Below are positions 63,634 to 64,000 of a stretch of DNA of 64,000 nucleotides, one piece after another. The notes below the pieces were generated by a model, which saw only the letters and a program-made list of their open reading frames with translations, was not told where the DNA came from and did not search any database. The position numbers were made by a program, and so were the translations under genes. Within the stretch, counting starts at the first letter, position 1. Each line of letters starts with the position of its first letter. The DNA is from Magnolia sinica (Eukaryota > Streptophyta > Magnoliopsida > Magnoliales > Magnoliaceae). The DNA is taken from NCBI RefSeq assembly GCF_029962835.1, contig NC_080577.1, positions 31,292,501 through 31,356,500 of the forward strand. The letters run 5' to 3'.

Positions 63634-64000
63634 TGTCACGCCCCAAACTCAGAAACGGAGCTCACAAAATTCTCAATTGCCGAATTTGATGCCGACATCC
63701 TCTGTAATACTCAATTCTCGGCTTCCAATGTCCATACGCCAGATTCCGATCCTGGGATCCTATAAGGAAGATTTTTAACGTACATTTGTTTCATAACAAG
63801 CATAACCACAAGTTTACCCAAATCACAAAGACAACATCATCATTACATTTCCATTAATATAAACATTTGAATACAATGCTGAAGGAAAATACATATATCG
63901 AAAATTAAAGCTTTAGAAAACTGTTGCACACTCCAAGCTCAATACTGCTGCAACCTAATGCCACCTGCACGCATCTATCGTGCGTAAGCTTATAGAAAGT
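63634..64000 (+). repeat. Possible start of a third LTR, runs off the window
   Basis: 'TGTCACGCCCCAAACTC' follows the leader abruptly and looks like the opening of another plant gypsy LTR. Homology to the first leader stops before this point. Only 367 bp are visible. Confidence 0.4.

Overview
The window looks like nuclear DNA of a flowering plant. It has one intron-rich housekeeping gene (cytosolic NAD-malate dehydrogenase) surrounded by plant-type LTR retrotransposons (Athila-like and chromovirus-like Ty3/gypsy, Ty1/copia), hAT-type and Mutator-like miniature elements, AT-rich spacers and microsatellites. A very abundant miniature inverted-repeat family whose ends read like 'gtgggccccaccatgatgta' recurs throughout. 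I associate that family with magnoliid-type genomes, but this is an impression and not proof. About 9% of the window (the gene with its introns) is single-copy genic DNA; the rest is mostly transposon-derived.

Region by region. 1-4040: MDH upstream region, built from inverted-repeat elements and carrying a repeated ~590-bp block (1-593 and 2896-3486). 4043-10200: the complete cytosolic MDH gene on the + strand, seven coding exons encoding 332 aa, with a 3.8-kb first intron that contains a 484-bp tandem duplication and a textbook hAT-type miniature element, plus a possible 3'UTR intron. 10200-14790: no convincing gene, only degenerate direct repeats and miniature elements. 14797-18637: 3' half (RT-RNase H-integrase-LTR) of a decayed gypsy element on the minus strand. 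18637-19645 and 44287-44848: LTR tail, primer site, gag and start of protease of a same-family gypsy element on the plus strand, split by an insertion. 19646-44286: the inserted element, a Tekay/Del-like chromovirus with 3.2-kb LTRs. Its 5' LTR is itself split at 22056/33277 by an Athila-like element (22057-33276). This is a three-level nest that gives a relative chronology, and decay is clearly worse in the Tekay-like element than in the Athila-like one.

44849-49035: 5' half (LTR, gag, protease, integrase) of a decayed copia element on the minus strand, with a 2-kb insertion carrying a 'tcgatgccatcga' minisatellite. 49035-58490: a patchwork of hAT-like, Mutator-like and other miniature elements, an AT-rich stretch and a 3x ~130-bp tandem repeat. 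58490-60346: 3' half (RT, RNase H, LTR) of a copia element of the same family. 60347-63467: a second Tekay-like LTR with its primer-binding site, and at 63634 what looks like the start of a further LTR that leaves the window.

How the parts relate: only MDH is an intact host gene. All transposon ORFs seen are broken by stops or frameshifts, so no autonomous element is present. The points I consider most worth a second look are an accessory non-gag ORF between primer site and gag of the Tekay-like element, the Athila-like element whose 3' LTR lacks the last ~523 bp of its partner yet is flanked by an exact 5-bp target duplication, a duplicated ~100-bp module shared by LTRs of two diverged Tekay-like families, and the palindromic minisatellite shared by copia LTRs and an unrelated insertion. 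I did not find tRNA or rRNA genes, a CRISPR array or any complete transposase, although my scan for small RNA genes was by eye only.
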